This document shows positions 62,153-64,000 of a stretch of DNA of 64,000 nucleotides, piece after piece. Source of the stretch: Parazoarcus communis SWub3 = DSM 12120 (GTDB lineage Bacteria; Pseudomonadota; Gammaproteobacteria; Burkholderiales; Rhodocyclaceae); assembly GCF_003226565.1 (NCBI RefSeq), contig NZ_QKOE01000001.1, positions 620,001 to 684,000 of the forward strand, in the 5' to 3' direction. The notes below the pieces were generated by a model. That model did not search any database, was not told the origin of the DNA, and was given only the letters and a program-made list of their open reading frames with translations. A program made the position numbers and the translations under genes. Each line of letters opens with the position of its first letter. The stretch's first letter is position 1.

Positions 62153-63625
62153 ATGACGCCTCCCCTCCCCCCCGAACTACCAGCCATCCTGGTCGTCGAC
62201 GACGAAATCCGCTCGCAGGAGGCCCTGCGCCGCACGCTGGAAGAAGATTTCGAGGTGTTCACCGCCTCCACTGCGGAAGATGCGCTGACGGTGCTCGAGC
62301 GCGAGTGGATCCGCATCGTACTGTGCGACCAACGCATGCCCGGTACCTCCGGCGTTGCCCTGCTACGTCAGGTGCGCGAGCGCTGGCCCGATGCAATCCG
62401 CATCATCATCTCCGGCTACACCGACTCGGAAGACATCATTGCAGGCATCAACGAGGCGGGCATCTACCAATATCTGCTCAAGCCCTGGCAACCCGAGCAG
62501 TTGTTGCTGACGCTGAAATCCGCTGCCGAAGCCGCCCGCCTGCACGCCGACAACCAGCGCCTGGCGATGGAGTTGCGCACCGCCGGGCCGGTACTGGAAA
62601 AGCAGGTCCACAGCCGGCGCGAGTCGGTACGCCAGCGCTTTGCCCTCGATGCGGTGCTGCGCGCGCCCGATTCGCCCATGAATGCGGTCTGCGCACTGAT
62701 CCGCAAGCTTGCCGCGCTCGACATCCCGGTGCTGCTGACCGGTGAGTCGGGTACCGGCAAGGAATTGCTCGCACGTGCGCTGCACTATGACAGTCCACGT
62801 GCCAGCGAAGCCTTCGTTGTGGAAAACTGTGGCGCCCTGCCCGACCAGTTGCTGGAATCCGAACTCTTCGGCCACAAACGCGGGGCCTTTACCGGTGCCT
62901 TCGAGGACCGGATCGGCCTGTTCAAGCAGGCCGATGGCGGCACCATGCTGCTGGACGAAATCGGCGAAACCTCGGCCGCCTTCCAGGTCAAGCTGCTGCG
63001 CGTACTGCAGGAAGGCGAGATGCGCCCGGTCGGCGCGAGCCGGCCTTTGCCGGTGGATGTGAGGGTGATTGCCGCGACCAATCGCGATCTTGAAACCGAG
63101 GTGCGAGAAGGCCGCTTCCGCGAGGATCTGTATTACCGGCTTGCCGCACTGACGGTGACGGTACCGCCGCTGCGCGAACGACCAATGGACATCCCGCTGA
63201 TCGCCGCAGCCCTGGTTGAGGAGACCCAGCAGGCGCTCGGCCGCCGCTTTGCGCCCCTGTCACGCGAAGTCATCACCTGCCTGCAGGCGTGGCGCTGGCC
63301 AGGCAATGTGCGCGAACTGCGCAACGAGGTACTGCGCATGATCGCACTTGCCGACGGCGACGAACTGGCCGCCGCCCACCTGAGCCCACGCGTGCTGCGC
63401 GCCGCGGAGGAAGCCGAGGAGCACGCCCTGTCAGCCGCCAGCGGCAACCCGCTGGGGCCGCTCAGCGGCGACCTGAAGACCCGCCTGGAGACACTGGAAG
63501 CGCGCATCGTGCGCGAGTGCCTGATCCGCCATCGCTGGAACAAGACCCAGGCTGCGCGCGAACTCGGCCTGTCGCGCGTCGGCCTGCGCAGCAAGCTGAC
63601 CCGCTACGGACTGGATCGCGATTGA
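62153..63625 (+). CDS. hoxA: NtrC-type hydrogenase transcription activator HoxA
   Basis: Response regulator that activates sigma-54 promoters of hydrogenase genes. The 490-residue protein has a receiver domain (VVDDE, the phospho-acceptor Asp59 in VLCDQRMPG, and the switch Lys in YLLKPW). The AAA+ domain has Walker A GESGTGKELLAR, the sigma-54 contact loop GAFTGAF and Walker B GGTMLLDEIGE. It ends in a Fis-type HTH (NKTQAARELGLSRVGLRSKL). In Cupriavidus it is controlled by the kinase HoxJ and the H2 sensor HoxBC, which are not in this window. It probably activates the promoter at 51645, which would make the operon self-regulating. Confidence 0.94.
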   Translation: MTPPLPPELPAILVVDDEIRSQEALRRTLEEDFEVFTASTAEDALTVLEREWIRIVLCDQRMPGTSGVALLRQVRERWPDAIRIIISGYTDSEDIIAGINEAGIYQYLLKPWQPEQLLLTLKSAAEAARLHADNQRLAMELRTAGPVLEKQVHSRRESVRQRFALDAVLRAPDSPMNAVCALIRKLAALDIPVLLTGESGTGKELLARALHYDSPRASEAFVVENCGALPDQLLESELFGHKRGAFTGAFEDRIGLFKQADGGTMLLDEIGETSAAFQVKLLRVLQEGEMRPVGASRPLPVDVRVIAATNRDLETEVREGRFREDLYYRLAALTVTVPPLRERPMDIPLIAAALVEETQQALGRRFAPLSREVITCLQAWRWPGNVRELRNEVLRMIALADGDELAAAHLSPRVLRAAEEAEEHALSAASGNPLGPLSGDLKTRLETLEARIVRECLIRHRWNKTQAARELGLSRVGLRSKLTRYGLDRD

Positions 63626-63708
63626 GCACTCACACTTTGTATGCAGCCGGACCGCTTGGCATGCGACTGGATAATGACTGAGCCGGATTGCGGTGCTAGA
63701 CTTTTTGC

Positions 63709-63933
63709 ATGAATGCTCATGTAGACCACATCCTGGACGATGCGCTGGGGCTGCCGCCAGATCAACGTTCAGCCTTGATTGTTGTGCTGCTCGACAGCCT
63801 TGAAGGCAGTCAGGACGATTCAATTACGGATGCCTGGCGCCAGGAAGTCCGAGCACGACAGGCGGCACTGCGTGCAGGCACAAGCCAAGCATTGTGCTGG
63901 ACGGAAGCCCGGGTACGACTCAGCAGCCTGTGA
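63709..63933 (+). CDS. Addiction-module antitoxin (Unstab_antitox type)
   Basis: A 74-residue protein with the pattern of small addiction-module antitoxins (TIGR02574-like): HILDDALGLPPDQRSALIVV, LLDSLEG and a basic C-terminal half. The following toxin gene begins within its stop codon (GTGA). Classification rests on the first half and the paired arrangement. Confidence 0.7.
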   Translation: MNAHVDHILDDALGLPPDQRSALIVVLLDSLEGSQDDSITDAWRQEVRARQAALRAGTSQALCWTEARVRLSSL

Positions 63934-64000
63934 GCCGGTTCGTCATCGGCATCCTGCCTGAGGCAGAAGCGGAAATCCGGGAGGCCTTCCGCTGGTACGC
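63930..64000 (+). CDS. RelE/ParE-type toxin, N-terminal part
   Basis: Starts at a GTG that overlaps the antitoxin stop. The 23 codons seen, with VIGILPEAEAEIREAFRWY, match the N-terminus of ParE/RelE toxins. The gene runs out of the window, so catalytic or gyrase-binding parts are not seen. Confidence 0.7.
   Translation, partial: MSRFVIGILPEAEAEIREAFRWY

Noticed and set aside
1-64000. CRISPR arrays, tRNA or rRNA genes, prophage or integrase
   Set aside because: No regularly spaced repeats, no tRNA-like cloverleaf or rRNA sequence and no phage or integrase protein were recognised in the window.

Overview
This 64 kb window is GC-rich, densely coded and chromosomal. Its gene content points to a Rhodocyclales-type betaproteobacterium (Azoarcus/Thauera/Zoogloea relatives): a betaproteobacterial trimeric porin, a Cupriavidus-style hox/hyp hydrogenase maturation cluster, de novo B12 salvage and transport genes, a waa-type LPS core locus and an OprC/NosA copper receptor. 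The taxonomic reading is inference from gene content; there is no rRNA or marker tree here. I found no tRNA, rRNA, CRISPR array or complete insertion sequence.

Layout. (1) 1-2.3 kb: the tail of a PEP-mutase/isocitrate-lyase family enzyme, a short GntR regulator and a HipA-like kinase of the YjjJ type with an unusual triple repeat in its promoter. (2) 2.7-12.5 kb: a periplasmic Mn-type superoxide dismutase next to a long minus-strand copper locus. It holds two DUF2946 proteins around a PCuAC copper chaperone, a TonB receptor, an uncharacterised membrane-anchored periplasmic protein, a four-cluster membrane polyferredoxin, a TauE/SafE-like membrane protein, the OprC/NosA copper receptor and a Crp/Fnr regulator. 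(3) 12.6-23.6 kb: cobalamin metabolism. On the minus strand are btuB, btuC, btuD, btuF, cobA and cobB behind a clear cobalamin riboswitch. On the plus strand are cobU, cobT, cobS and cobC, with a ccdAB toxin-antitoxin pair inserted between cobT and cobS.

(4) 23.6-48.5 kb: envelope polysaccharide genes. The plus-strand waa operon makes ADP-heptose (rfaE1, rfaD) and builds and phosphorylates the inner core (waaF, waaC, waaG, waaP and three more kinase proteins, one a tandem double kinase). It is followed by an LtaS-like phosphotransferase, a kinase-like protein without the catalytic Asp, a glycosyltransferase, an O-antigen ligase and an acetyltransferase. A convergent minus-strand block holds four glycosyltransferase-type genes, msbA, and two paralogous SGNH acyltransferases on either side of msbA.

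(5) 48.6-50.2 kb: a small mobile/addiction patch with yefM-yoeB and a frameshifted REP-associated transposase between inverted REP-like repeats. (6) 50.2-64 kb: a porin, then a 12 kb plus-strand hydrogenase maturation operon hoxM-L-O-Q-R-T-V-hypA-B-F-C-D-E-hoxA. A near-consensus sigma-54 promoter lies just before hoxM, and the NtrC-type activator HoxA is the last gene. The hydrogenase structural subunits are not in the window. The window ends in another toxin-antitoxin pair, cut by the edge.

The least described parts are the copper/polyferredoxin operon, the multi-kinase LPS block, and the regulatory DNA between the porin and hoxM.
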